Assembly: GCA_013400115.1 (NCBI GenBank)
Contig: VXBP01007102.1
Location: forward strand, 62,462-126,461
DNA: 64,000 nt
DNA from: Rhinopomastus cyanomelas
Taxonomy: Eukaryota > Chordata > Aves > Bucerotiformes > Rhinopomastidae
Reading direction: 5' to 3'
Shown here: one piece after another, positions 55,301 through 60,100 of the stretch
Layout: the number at the start of each line of letters is the position of its first letter
Numbering within the stretch: the first letter of the stretch is position 1
Translations under genes and position numbers: made by a program
The notes under the pieces: generated by a model
The model's database searches: none
What the model saw: the letters and a program-made list of their open reading frames with translations, nothing else
Told to the model about the DNA's origin: nothing

Positions 55301-56607
55301 AGCTGGTAGAGGAACTAGGAGCTCCTGGCCACTCACCTCCTTTAAGAATAAATTAATTTAAAAGCTCTGCAGCCAACTAAAAACACAACCATTGAGTCTT
55401 CTTAGCATCGTGTCCTCTCAGTCTTTCTACACGTCCATTGTTTCAAAAACCTGCTAAACTAAACGCCAATATTTTTACTTTTTCTTTGGTTTTTATTGTT
55501 TTTAATCCTGCTTGTACAGCATCCACCTCAAAGCTCAGAAGCATCTAGGCACACCATAAGGCAGACAAGAGCCTAAAAACAAAAATAGAAAAGAAGACTT
55601 GAAAGACTCAAACTACTCTTACAAACTACCCTGGCACTGGGAATCAGCCTCTGAGATGTGAATATGCAAAGCCATGGAAAACAAAGGAAAAGAAAACTAG
55701 GCACCACCTTTTAAACCTTCCTGTGCATCAGGACAAACAGAGACAAATGTCTTGAGGCTGGCAGAACCACAGCTAAGGTGGGCTGCAGCAAACACACAGA
55801 AAGGGCAATTTGAAGAAAAATGGAGAATGGAAAAATGATATCTACACATCAGGTAACCCAATGTACAGGGTAAGGAACTGTTTTCATTTCTGGGCACTGA
55901 ACTGGTTTGCTGTGTGTTACTTGGAGGTGGATCTCGCCTTGCAGTCCTGAACATCTGCTATTTTACAGGAGGTGGAAGAAGTTTAACTTCCTAAACTTGC
56001 TCCTGTAAATGTTGCTCGAGGCTTTTCTGACAAAAGGTTCCAAAGTAAACACTAGGTGATAGTGCAAGCTTTCTTTTCGGAGATGACACAGCAAGCAGCC
56101 AAAGACTGTCTCAGTCCAGAAGTTAGTTATGTTCACTGAAAGAAAGGACCTGATAATCTGTGGCCTTCCATGTCTCATATTGAAGAAACACTGGTGTTTC
56201 TGTGCGTGGATGCAACAGCACTGAGCTTCTACTCCTTTTCACTCTTCTGCTCTGTTGTGGAGTTTTACAAAGCTTAGACAAAGTTCATGCCCCTGAGATC
56301 TCCACACATTTGTCCAATGTGGCTGAGCATCATCAACAGATCTAAAAAATTTTAAGGTGTACTCTGCTGAAAAATAGTCCAACAAATAGTCCAAAGCTGA
56401 GTCCTTTTCTCAGCCTGTTGTTAACACTAAACAAGAAAATACAGAGAAAACAAGAAGAAAGAAAAGACATAAAAGAGGACCTGTTTTCATCAGTTCTCCA
56501 CAATAGCTTAAAATTAACTTTTCACAGTATAACTAATAAAAACTTGGACTTACTTTTTCACCTTTATCCCCTTTCAGGCCAGGAAATCCAGGGAGACCTT
56601 CTTCACC
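617..56607 (-). CDS. COL22A1: COL22A1 (collagen XXII alpha 1 chain), internal part, 23 exons
   Basis: Secreted homotrimeric FACIT-type collagen of tissue junctions (myotendinous junction, cartilage/synovial surface), known for linking basement membrane and matrix. Seen here: 23 exons, 1149 coding bases in all, encoding 383 residues, nearly all Gly-X-Y. Every exon is a multiple of 3, phase 0 at both ends, with AG acceptor and GT donor on the minus strand. Gly-X-Y is broken at W8/W9, W17/W18 is regular, and W20/W21 carries an 11-residue noncollagenous insert. The order of exon peptides follows human COL22A1 as I recall it, including rare blocks such as GERGLDGFPGKPG and TPHPR, which separates it from COL19A1, COL21A1 and COL24A1. 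N-terminal VWA/TSPN exons and the C-terminal third lie outside the window. Exon names W1 to W23 follow transcription order. The assignment rests on remembered protein sequence, not on a search. Confidence 0.93.
671..1182 (-). other. Intron between W22 and W23
   Basis: 0.5 kb intron. No repeat or conserved element that I can recognise. Confidence 0.7.
1183..1236 (-). CDS. COL22A1: COL22A1 exon W22 (54 bp)
   Basis: Encodes GEPGPKGEKGDRGTSGEP. Acceptor ATCAG, donor GTAAGC. G-E-x-G-P-K-G-E-K-G-D restarts the helix after the W21 interruption exactly as in human. Confidence 0.94.
2187..2205. repeat. Short (AC)n-(GC)n microsatellite
   Basis: A run of alternating A-C followed directly by alternating C-G, purine-pyrimidine alternating throughout and so potentially Z-DNA forming, though only 19 bp long. 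Confidence 0.7.
2470..2483 (-). promoter_or_regulatory. CTCF-like binding motif
   Basis: On the minus strand reads CCACTAGATGGCAC, a perfect fit to the degenerate 14-mer core CCASYAGRKGGCRS. By chance a fit is expected about 0.03 times in 64 kb on both strands with equal base use. It lies 34 bp left of a CR1 end. Binding is inferred, not shown. Confidence 0.4.
2517..2905 (-). mobile_element. CR1 LINE 3' fragment
   Basis: About 390 bp. The minus strand still reads recognisable C-terminal ORF2 protein (FRLDLTKTFFPERV, then WNRVPREGVEAPSLEGFKK), followed by the typical CR1 3' untranslated end at the low-coordinate side. Confidence 0.85.
4408..4445. repeat. TG/TA-rich simple repeat
   Basis: Run of TATG, TATA and TG units directly beside the 3' end of the CR1 fragment that follows. 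Confidence 0.6.
4445..4845 (-). mobile_element. CR1 LINE 3' fragment
   Basis: Reverse complement of CR1: starts with a tagaatg-type tip and continues through the 'ccagaccaggctgcccagggcccc' type linker into decayed ORF2 sequence. Flanked on both sides by TA-rich simple repeats (4408-4445 and about 4849-4888). Confidence 0.8.
4849..4888. repeat. (TA)n-rich simple repeat
   Basis: Alternating TA tract with a few interruptions (TATATATATA, then CATATATCTA) at the 5' truncation point of the CR1 copy. Confidence 0.65.
5377..5409 (-). CDS. COL22A1: COL22A1 exon W21 (33 bp), noncollagenous insert
   Basis: Encodes TAFFTPHPRIP with no Gly at all. Acceptor is a clear CTCTTCCAG, donor GTAAGT. It matches the human interruption TSLFTPHPRMP between GLPGT and GEQGPKG at 7 of 11 positions as I recall it. 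A search for Gly-X-Y would not find this exon; it links W20 and W22 in frame and probably makes a flexible kink in the triple helix. Confidence 0.9.
5410..7274 (-). other. Intron between W20 and W21
   Basis: 1.9 kb intron. Apart from a 42-bp duplication (6715-6798) I recognise nothing in it. Confidence 0.7.
6715..6798. repeat. Two-copy 42-bp tandem repeat, diverged
   Basis: Copies 6715-6756 and 6757-6798 are equal in length and differ at 9 of 42 positions; both contain AATCCTCCA and end CAATGA. Old local duplication. Confidence 0.65.
7275..7316 (-). CDS. COL22A1: COL22A1 exon W20 (42 bp)
   Basis: Encodes GDRGSPGPPGLPGT, 14 codons, so the last triplet is incomplete (G-T). Acceptor CTCCAG, donor GTAAGT. 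The missing residue is explained by W21, which supplies a noncollagenous stretch; the human chain also reads GLPGT at this point. Confidence 0.94.
7317..8485 (-). other. Intron between W19 and W20
   Basis: 1.2 kb intron. Contains one small plus-strand CR1 tip at 8166-8252 and otherwise nothing I recognise. Confidence 0.7.
8166..8252 (+). mobile_element. CR1 LINE 3' tip
   Basis: Sense-strand CR1 end: GGTTGGACACTATGACC, then GGTCCCTTCCAACCC, ending in the imperfect octamer repeat gtgattcta/caattcta. One of few copies antisense to the host gene. Confidence 0.8.
8486..8539 (-). CDS. COL22A1: COL22A1 exon W19 (54 bp)
   Basis: Encodes GEKGVVGLPGLKGERGEK. Acceptor TTTTAG, donor GTGAGT. GEKG..GLPGLKG.RGEK is nearly identical to the remembered human exon that follows W18. 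Confidence 0.95.
9290..12664 (+). mobile_element. CR1 LINE, nearly full length, inactive
   Basis: About 3.4 kb non-LTR retrotransposon, antisense to COL22A1. Supported by the ORF2 remains described below, a 3' end with TTGGCCTAGATGATC..GAGGTCCC and a CTCTATG-type end. Its 3' end has the same layout as the short copies at 17629, 26661, 45768 and 56969 (cattaggga..ggaagggacctc), so it is a relative of the element that made them. The 5' boundary is uncertain; a CpG-rich block at about 9311-9545 may be its 5' untranslated promoter region. No intact ORF1 is visible. Confidence 0.88.
9870..12593 (+). pseudogene. CR1 ORF2 (endonuclease-reverse transcriptase), broken
   Basis: Remains in order: APE-type endonuclease N-terminus (LYTNAHSTGNKQE.., ITEIWWD, 9870-10090), endonuclease C-terminus with RDFNFPDICW where GDFN is usual, and SDHEMVEF (10300-10530); reverse transcriptase (MGPNGMHPQLL, YRPVSLTS, YLDFSK, 11119-11637), catalytic FADD at 11795-11806, and the C-terminal RPHLEYCVQFWAPQFK..LEKHRRRGDLINVYKY region (12101-12593). 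Broken by stops at about 10096, 11635 and 11858, a loss of bases near 11735 and further frame changes near 12089. It cannot make a working protein. Confidence 0.88.
13005..13067 (-). CDS. COL22A1: COL22A1 exon W18 (63 bp)
   Basis: Seven triplets, beginning GEAGLPGLQ and ending RGEKGDQ. Acceptor TTGCAG, donor GTGAGT. The 63-bp length and both ends match the human exon. A long antisense CR1 ends about 340 bp downstream in the following intron. Confidence 0.95.
13263..13340. repeat. (TCTA)n tetranucleotide microsatellite
   Basis: About 78 bp: roughly a dozen perfect TCTA/ATCT units followed by interrupted TCTG/TCTA units. Long perfect runs like this are usually polymorphic. Confidence 0.95.
14220..14885 (+). 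mobile_element. Ancient L3/CR1-like LINE relic
   Basis: Nucleotide-level resemblance to old amniote L3/CR1 reverse transcriptase: GTGGATTTGCTAGAAAC..ATCATG, then CTCTTTGACAG, a GACATTAGTGAAGACATCTGACAC stretch equivalent to 'DFSKAFDT', and further on a decayed AAAATATTCAACACCTTAAT segment. No open frame remains. Recognised by eye from the family pattern, so edges are approximate. Confidence 0.5.
16178..16213 (-). CDS. COL22A1: COL22A1 exon W17 (36 bp)
   Basis: Encodes GEPGSRGQPGEQ, four triplets. Acceptor TTCTAG, donor GTGAGC. The human counterpart as I recall it is five triplets (GEIGEQGLAGRPGEK), so one triplet appears to have been gained or lost without breaking the frame. Confidence 0.9.
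16378..16431 (-). CDS. COL22A1: COL22A1 exon W16 (54 bp)
   Basis: Encodes GEQGEKGEEGFPGKAGPK, strongly charged. Acceptor CTACAG, donor GTAAGG. Separated from W17 by an intron of only 164 bp, the shortest in the window. Confidence 0.93.
17629..17767 (-). mobile_element. CR1 LINE 3' fragment (first of a tip-to-tip pair)
   Basis: Reverse complement of the cattagggattggaaggg family, about 140 bp, running into the CTCCAGTGAAGGAGAC part of ORF2's end. Related to the long copy at 9290-12664. Directly abuts an older CR1. Confidence 0.85.
17768..17995 (-). mobile_element. Older CR1 LINE 3' fragment (second of the pair)
   Basis: Starts with TTGAAAAGATCTTTAAGATCATCAAG, without the terminal octamer tip, and runs through GACTCCACTACTGCC..GGGCAGTCC into decayed ORF2. 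The younger copy appears to have replaced or inserted at its 3' tip. Confidence 0.75.
18203..18256 (-). CDS. COL22A1: COL22A1 exon W15 (54 bp)
   Basis: Encodes GLPGKDGFNGLPGLPGQK. Acceptor GTTTAG, donor GTAAGT. GKDG.NG.PG.PG.K matches the human exon at this point in the order. Confidence 0.94.
18257..19267 (-). other. Intron between W14 and W15
   Basis: 1.0 kb intron with AT-rich sequence near 18540-18760; no repeat recognised. Confidence 0.7.
19268..19321 (-). CDS. COL22A1: COL22A1 exon W14 (54 bp)
   Basis: Encodes GLTGEIGVSGKPGPPGLA. Acceptor TTTCAG, donor GTAAGT. GEIG..GKPGPPG is shared with human COL22A1. The intron before it, 19322-19726, is only about 0.4 kb. Confidence 0.94.
19727..19780 (-). 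CDS. COL22A1: COL22A1 exon W13 (54 bp)
   Basis: Encodes GPPGPPGIAGPPGPPGTP, the most proline-rich exon here. Acceptor TTACAG, donor GTAAGG. Corresponds to the GPPGPPG.. exon that precedes GEIG in human. Confidence 0.93.
20247..20370. repeat. Two-copy 62-bp tandem duplication, recent
   Basis: 20247-20308 and 20309-20370 start CAGAGTGAATCAAG and end CAACCCTG; they differ at only 2 of 62 positions. The low divergence suggests a recent event. Confidence 0.9.
20427..20596 (-). mobile_element. tRNA-derived SINE-like element with CR1 tail
   Basis: Read on the minus strand: a tRNA-like head (20596-20521) with A box TGGCTCAGTTGA, anticodon-loop-like CTCTGAA, B box GGTTCAAGCC and a perfect ATGGG/CCCAT T-stem, then about 25 bp of linker, then a CR1 3' end (GGGCGGGTTGGACTTGG..GGTCCCTTCCAACC) to 20427. 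A tRNA head with a CR1 tail is the layout of CR1-mobilised SINEs known from songbirds (TguSINE1). The acceptor stem does not pair, so it is not a working tRNA gene. Alternative: a tRNA pseudogene lying next to a CR1 by chance. Confidence 0.6.
23123..23815 (-). mobile_element. CR1 LINE fragment, about 0.7 kb
   Basis: Reverse-complement CR1 from the tip (agaatcacggaatcat) through ORF2 C-terminus equivalents (CTCCCTGGGCAGCCTGTTCCAG, CTCGTTGCCCTTCTCTGG, ACTGGACCCAGTACTCAAGG) to about 23815. One of the longer truncated copies here. Confidence 0.88.
26661..26742 (-). mobile_element. CR1 LINE 3' tip
   Basis: About 80 bp, catagaatcataagggattggaagg type, same group as 17629, 45768 and 56969. Truncated just after the GCAGGATCACCT block. 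Confidence 0.85.
27128..27446 (-). mobile_element. CR1 LINE 3' fragment
   Basis: About 320 bp of the older 'aggttggaaaagaccc' type, through TGGTGCAGCTTGAGG and CAGGTAGTTGTAGAGGG landmarks of CR1 ORF2's end. Confidence 0.85.
28251..28304 (-). CDS. COL22A1: COL22A1 exon W12 (54 bp)
   Basis: Encodes GKKGEPGFPGISGLIGPQ. Acceptor GCGCAG, donor GTAGGT. The GKKG start and the length match the human exon in this position. Isolated between introns of 6.6 and 8.5 kb. Confidence 0.94.
28884..28992 (-). mobile_element. CR1 LINE 3' tip
   Basis: About 110 bp of reverse-complement CR1 (TGGTTGGAAAAGACCCC..GAGTCCAACC), older type. Confidence 0.75.
30656..30682 (-). mobile_element. Minimal CR1 tip
   Basis: Only about 27 bp (cacagaatcacagaacattagggatt), the extreme 3' end of the 'cattaggga' group, sitting directly beside the next CR1 copy. 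Confidence 0.55.
30684..30950 (-). mobile_element. CR1 LINE 3' fragment
   Basis: Begins CAGAATCACAGACTG and GATTGGAAGGGACCTCG. The stretch GCTGGAGCAGGGTAAGCCTA is shared with the tail of the SINE-like element at 20427, so both ends derive from the same CR1 group. Runs on, decayed, to about 30950. Confidence 0.75.
31115..31520 (-). mobile_element. CR1 LINE internal fragment
   Basis: Reverse-complement CR1 ORF2 region lacking a 3' tip: CTTCTTGGCCACCTGGGCAC, CAGCACCCCCAGGTCCTTTC, CCAAGTGCAAGACC, TCATTGCTAAACATATTAAA. It corresponds to sequence upstream of that in 30684-30950, so the two may be one insertion split by decay. Confidence 0.75.
32825..33062 (-). mobile_element. CR1 LINE 3' fragment, old
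   Basis: Starts AATCACAGAATAGTTTAG and runs through GGGCAGCCAGTTCCAGTG to CAGTGAAGAAATTTTTCC. Noticeably diverged. Confidence 0.75.
34907..34960 (-). CDS. COL22A1: COL22A1 exon W11 (54 bp)
   Basis: Encodes GETGLQGKPGIPGLPGQR. Acceptor TTAAAG, donor GTGAGT. The codon AGG at the end is kept whole by using the GT after AAAGG, which keeps phase 0. It is followed by a 6.6 kb intron full of CR1 fragments. Confidence 0.92.
34961..35864 (-). other. Intron between W10 and W11
   Basis: 0.9 kb; nothing recognised. Confidence 0.7.
35865..35918 (-). CDS. COL22A1: COL22A1 exon W10 (54 bp)
   Basis: Encodes GEPGPRGPQGPPGLPGPP, proline rich and so thermally stable. Acceptor CTGTAG, donor GTAAGT. Aligns with the human exon following EGLKGEQ, which also carries G-P-R in the second triplet. 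Confidence 0.93.
35919..38369 (-). other. Introns W9-W10 and W8-W9
   Basis: About 2.4 kb in two introns (with exon W9 at 36789-36818 between them); AT-rich 36330-36420, no repeats recognised. Confidence 0.65.
36789..36818 (-). CDS. COL22A1: COL22A1 exon W9 (30 bp), helix interruption
   Basis: Encodes VHTEGLKGEQ. Acceptor TTGCAG, donor GTAAGA. The exon does not start with Gly: V-H-T-E interrupts the repeat before G-L-K G-E-Q resumes. Human COL22A1 as I recall has VQQEGLKGEQ at the same place, so the interruption is an old family feature and not a mutation. Confidence 0.92.
38370..38405 (-). CDS. COL22A1: COL22A1 exon W8 (36 bp)
   Basis: Encodes GEPGLPGLPGSS, four triplets. Acceptor CTGCAG, donor GTAAGA. 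It leads into the non-Gly start of W9, so the triple helix is interrupted right after GSS. Confidence 0.93.
38406..39948 (-). other. Intron between W7 and W8
   Basis: 1.5 kb; one plus-strand CR1 tip (38966-39054), nothing else recognised. Confidence 0.7.
38966..39054 (+). mobile_element. CR1 LINE 3' tip
   Basis: Sense CR1 end (CATGGCAGGGGGGTTGGAACTAG..AAGGTTCCTCACAACCC) finishing with ataattctatgg. Antisense to COL22A1. Confidence 0.8.
39949..40002 (-). CDS. COL22A1: COL22A1 exon W7 (54 bp)
   Basis: Encodes GPAGSPGPPGASGTKGEK. Acceptor TTGTAG, donor GTGAGT. Six regular triplets. In my recollection the human region between W6 and the interruption splits as 45+45 rather than 54+36, so the intron position may differ by one triplet block. 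Confidence 0.93.
40003..41710 (-). other. Intron between W6 and W7
   Basis: 1.7 kb. Contains an 18-bp direct repeat (TCAAGCAGATTAAGTCCA at 40810 and 40863) enclosing an AT-rich palindromic stretch; no mobile element recognised. Confidence 0.65.
41711..41764 (-). CDS. COL22A1: COL22A1 exon W6 (54 bp)
   Basis: Encodes GERGLDGFPGKPGLEGKQ. Acceptor TCTCTAG, donor GTATGT. The first 13 residues match the remembered human exon that directly follows GLQGERG..., so W5-W6 together make the gene assignment strong. Confidence 0.95.
42400..42960 (-). mobile_element. Ancient L3/CR1-like LINE relic
   Basis: Minus strand still reads RAATMIRGLRNVFMELAVL and LRLFSLEKFEGRG, a decayed version of the CR1 'RATKMI.GL..L..E.RLRELGLFSLEKRRLRG' region. 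Upstream sequence to about 42960 resembles the preceding part of L3-type elements (gagttctgaccctgg, atcatctttatcaag). Much older than the other CR1 copies. Confidence 0.5.
44049..44297 (-). mobile_element. CR1 LINE 3' fragment
   Basis: Clean reverse-complement CR1: tip catagaatcacagaatgg, GGTTGGAAAAGACC, CCCTCCCTGGGCAGCCTGG, ending near CTGCAACTTGAGG. Older 'aaaagacc' type. Confidence 0.88.
44733..44943 (+). mobile_element. CR1 LINE 3' fragment
   Basis: Sense CR1: TTCCTTCCCGTGCTGGTGCTC, CACTGGAACAGGTTGC, CATGGCAGGGAGTTGG, CTCTTCCAACCC, ending attcaatgattc. Lies about 435 bp from the oppositely oriented copy at 44049. Confidence 0.85.
45768..46304 (-). mobile_element. CR1 LINE 3' fragment, well preserved
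   Basis: About 540 bp. The minus strand retains an uninterrupted reading of the ORF2 C-terminus (VRPHLEYCVQFWAPQFKRD to SLEMFKTRLDVFLCDLV, about 145 residues) followed by the 3' end of the 'cattaggga/ggaagggacc' group. Closely related to the long copy at 9290-12664 but better preserved, so probably younger. Confidence 0.93.
47110..47154 (-). CDS. COL22A1: COL22A1 exon W5 (45 bp)
   Basis: Encodes GLQGERGEKGTRGDK, five triplets, nearly all charged. Acceptor TTTTAG, donor GTATTT, a weaker donor than its neighbours. This peptide is almost identical to the remembered human COL22A1 segment (Asp for Glu near the end) and is one of the best diagnostic exons. Confidence 0.95.
47155..49010 (-). other. 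Intron between W4 and W5
   Basis: 1.9 kb; a short C/A-rich run near 48900-48940, nothing else recognised. Confidence 0.7.
49011..49064 (-). CDS. COL22A1: COL22A1 exon W4 (54 bp)
   Basis: Encodes GSEGKPGLPGIKGYVGAP. Acceptor TGCCAG, donor GTAAGT. The VGAP ending matches the human exon just before the GLQGERG block. The tyrosine in an X position is uncommon in collagen but not unknown. Confidence 0.93.
49065..53712 (-). other. Intron between W3 and W4
   Basis: 4.6 kb with no repeat, CR1 copy or conserved element that I can recognise. Confidence 0.65.
53713..53766 (-). CDS. COL22A1: COL22A1 exon W3 (54 bp)
   Basis: Encodes GEPGRPGAFGLPGPPGPK. Acceptor TTGCAG, donor GTAAGA. The sixth-triplet lysine and the hydrophobic AF pair are ordinary X/Y variation; only the GEPG start is shared closely with the remembered human exon. 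Confidence 0.93.
53767..56553 (-). other. Introns W2-W3 and W1-W2
   Basis: About 2.7 kb in two introns (with exon W2 at 55068-55121 between them); a G-run near 54257, no mobile element recognised. Confidence 0.65.
55068..55121 (-). CDS. COL22A1: COL22A1 exon W2 (54 bp)
   Basis: Encodes GSLGSPGPPGKDGAKGEA. Acceptor TTACAG, donor GTAAGC. GSLG.PGPPG.DG.KG corresponds to the human block at the same place, so this exon helps fix the identity and the order W1-W2. Confidence 0.93.
56554..56607 (-). CDS. COL22A1: COL22A1 exon W1 (54 bp)
   Basis: Encodes GEEGLPGFPGLKGDKGEK, six Gly-X-Y triplets rich in charged E/K pairs. Acceptor is a pyrimidine stretch ending TTTCAG, donor GTAAG. It is the most 5' exon I can support in the window; the human counterpart as I recall it has imperfect triplets here (a GIG and a GQG break), whereas this copy is regular. 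The next upstream exon must lie beyond 56607, most likely outside the window. Confidence 0.9.
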
Positions 56608-56968
56608 CTGAAACACCAATGAAAAGGATTCTGTGTGTGAAACAACATACCATTCTGTGGTACATTTGTGTATTACAGTTGTGCATTTTAGATAGATGGC
56701 ATCTGCGTCACCTATTGAGAGCAGAGGACAACTTCTCTGCCTTGCTGTAATGATGCTGCTCACAGTCATCTATAACTTGCTCATACCTGAACAGGTTCAC
56801 TTTCAATTTTCCATTCAAGTGTCTTCCTGTGCGTGATCCCACTCCTCACCCTTTTTTGTAAATACCATCCATAACCAGTCTTTTTCCAAGAATGAGATTG
56901 GAAAACTGTATTTTTAAATAAAAGCACGTGAAGCACAGAAACAATTCATTGAGAAAATCTCCCATCAT

Positions 56969-57060
56969 GGAATAACAGAATCATTAGGGATTGGAAGGGA
57001 CCTCAGAAGATCATCTAGTCCAATCCCCCTGCCACAGCAGGATCACCTAGACCAAGTCAT
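56969..57060 (-). mobile_element. CR1 LINE 3' tip (first of a tip-to-tip pair)
   Basis: About 90 bp of the cattagggattggaaggg group, truncated after GGATCACCTAGACCAAGTCA. Confidence 0.88.
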
Positions 57061-57195
57061 ACAGTCAGTCTGAGTTAGAAGGGACCACAGGATCATCCTG
57101 TTCCAACCCCCCCACAAGGCTGGGACACCCCACCCTAGATCAGGCTGGCCAGAGCCTTATCCAGCCTGGTCTTAAACACCTCCAGGGATGGGGAC
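57061..57195 (-). mobile_element. CR1 LINE 3' fragment (second of the pair)
   Basis: A different CR1 group: GAGTTAGAAGGGACCACAGG, TTCCAACCCCCCCAC, CACCTCCAGGGATGGGGAC. Same orientation as, and immediately adjoining, the first. Confidence 0.85.
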
Positions 57196-60100
57196 TCAAA
57201 ATTTGACACAACCAGCTTACTGCCACACCACATTTCCACTGGCAGGGTATTTTTTAGAAAATCTCAGATGCAGGAATTTTTTCCACTTTGCCTGCTCACA
57301 TTAAGGCAAAGTGCAACCCTGGAAGCTGCTCCATTCAGACCCTATCAATCAGTTAATTTTAGAGCCAAAAGCTAACTTCATCAAACATTCAGAGTAGGTT
57401 TCATCTAGAGTTTGTGAATAGACCAGGATTATGCCTGCTGGCATGAGGTGCTTGGACACAGTCCAGAAGCCTGTCTATGTCTGTGCTTTATGCTCTGAGT
57501 GGTGGCACCTAGCTCCCATCACTGCTGGATTGTACAAGAGATGCTGGCATGAGTCCTTCCAACAGACTGTAGCAGGTGCCTGTGCTACCTGGCCAGCAGA
57601 CATCCATATGTGGAATGTAAAGCCACTATCACTGCAGCAAATAACAGGCCACAGAGCAGAGGTAATCAACTGAGAGCTTGTTCCCCATCTGCTTTTGTAA
57701 AAGCCTGGTAACACGGAAGCATCCCACTGAAGTGCTACGCAGTTGATGCCTATATTCATAAGGTGCCTGCATGTGCCCTTGGGCTACCTACCTACATTTC
57801 AGGACAAATCCTGCCACATTCTGCTTTCTTTGTAGTGTTTGCTTTCTTTGTGAGTACTCCAGCAGACTTAGAGGGACGTAGTCCTAGACAAGATTCTAGT
57901 CAATGTCAGACGCTCTGACAAAATCCAGCCTTATTTATTGATGGGTGTACTTGTCACTTAAAGGTTAATAAAAGTACCTGGAAAGAATTTGTACTTTGTA
58001 ATTTTAATGGAAGTTAAAGTCATCAGATACTGCTATAATCACATTCCTCGCTAACTGAGCCTTCATGAAGTTCTAGAATTTGCAATGCAGTCGCTGGTAA
58101 AAATCAGATCTACCGTATTTGAATGGCTTCCTAATGAAACAGAGAACCCATTGAATAGCAAATGCAATTTTTAAGGAAATCATTTTCTGTCAGAGGTCAA
58201 TATAACTTGAAGGAACTGTTGTTCCAAAGTGTGTAGCATAGGTAGGAGAATGATTTGTGTCTAAAAAGTAAAGGAATATGGTTTATTAGATTCTTCTCTT
58301 GCTTTTTTTTCCTTTAAGGTTTTTTTCCCATGCAGAAGCAACTCATTGGCACAGGAGAACAAATTATGTGTATCCTCAATGAATTTGATGCACAGGATAA
58401 TTGCATAAGAGCAATTCATGCTGAATGAGCTCTTACGAGGTCAAGTCCAGTCTCCAACTCAAAACACTGTCAAGAGTGAATTCTGACCAATTTGTTCAGT
58501 TTATCCGTTTTGGTGCTGAAAACTTTGAACAATAAGGCTCCTCTTCCCAGATGAAAATAGCAACTTGCCTCCTAAGCCAACAGCATCCCAGAAAGAGAAA
58601 AAAGCTTTTCCTTTCATATTTTTTTTTAATTAAGTAAAGCAGTGTGATTTTGTCCTTTCAACTGTGCCTTTCAACAGACCTCAAGCAGCTGCCCACAAAG
58701 ATGTGGAGCCCAGAGCAAAAATCTGTTGGCTGTCGCAGCCAAGAGGCTGCATGAGCATTTGCAGAAAGGCTCTACAGAGTCTCTCCATGACTTGGTGACC
58801 ACACATGCCAGAGAAAAAAATCTGTTACCACTACCAGGATCACTCAGCAGGGAAGAAGGACTTTGGGAATGCACTGAAGACAGTTTTTTTACCTGTATCT
58901 CCTGATGCAGAAATTGAAGCGCTTCAAGTCACACATGAGACACACTGACACACGGCTGACCCTCTACTGGAAATAAAACTACAGACTTTTGCTTCTTACA
59001 GTAGAAATCTTATGTCCACCAAGCTTTAACAATTCTTTCCCAAGGATAAATATGCACAGAAACAACCCAGACTCTACAGACAGGTGTAATGACTCCTGGG
59101 GGAACCACCACTGCACCTCACCAGGCATAGCTCCTACTTCTGCTCCTCTCACTGACTCCCCATTAACCCTGCCTAGCTGTTCTGTATTCCTAGATGAGTA
59201 GAAAAACTTGTCAGGTTAATAAGGGTAGGTTCAGCAAATGTTTGAACCTCAGTAAAGCACAAGAAGAGATTGTGTTGCCTATGCCAAAAAGCTCATGTTC
59301 ACAAAGTGAACTCCATAACCTACAGGAGGGAGAGGCAGAGGAGAGCAGGAAGCAGAAAAGCACTGGGGCTGCTGTGCTTGCATAGGGCCAAAGTAGCTGT
59401 GACAGGCAGGGATGGGAAAGCAACCAACAGCTTGTGCCCTTCACTCACAGGCAGTTGCCAAATCCCCCACTGAGGATGCAGCTAACTGGAACGGAGTCCT
59501 GTTGCCAGAGCTATTTGCTTCCCTAAATAACTTTCTGTTTGCTTTAAAACTCCACAAAATTAATGAACTGCATTGCAGAACAATCACCTGTTTTTTTTCA
59601 CTTGCCCACCAGGTAGTTTAATCAGGTAAGATCCCAGGAACTGTGCTCAGCGTGCTGCTCACACCTGAGGAAGTGCTGATGGAAGCAAAAGGTGCCTGTT
59701 CCTTTCCCTCAACCTCTCCAGTTAGGTCAGTGGTTAACAGAAGAGTTCACCTCTCTGTACAGCACTTGAGGATCGGGAGGCTCTACTAATCCATCTACCC
59801 TGGAAAACACTTTCTAAAGCTAGGGAAAGCTGCAATTAGACAACTGGTGAAAGAAGAAACAACATCACCACAAGGAATTCTTGCTCGGGAGGTTACAGCT
59901 CCAGCAATTACTGTCAAAAGGAAGGCAGCAGATTTTCCCGAGTTCTTTCCCCTTTGCAGGCTCATGAGCATCCTCCTGCCTTTTTCTAAACCACTAGAAA
60001 TCCAGACACCAGGGTTTAGCTTCATCCTCTGTGTTGCACTGCCAGAGGCCTATATTCAAACATTTACAACAAGGTCAATAAGAGAATAAACACCTTCATT

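Noticed and set aside
56541..56769. Collagen-like reading frames on the minus strand as separate small genes
   Set aside because: They are single COL22A1 exons read through into introns; splice sites define the true exon limits.
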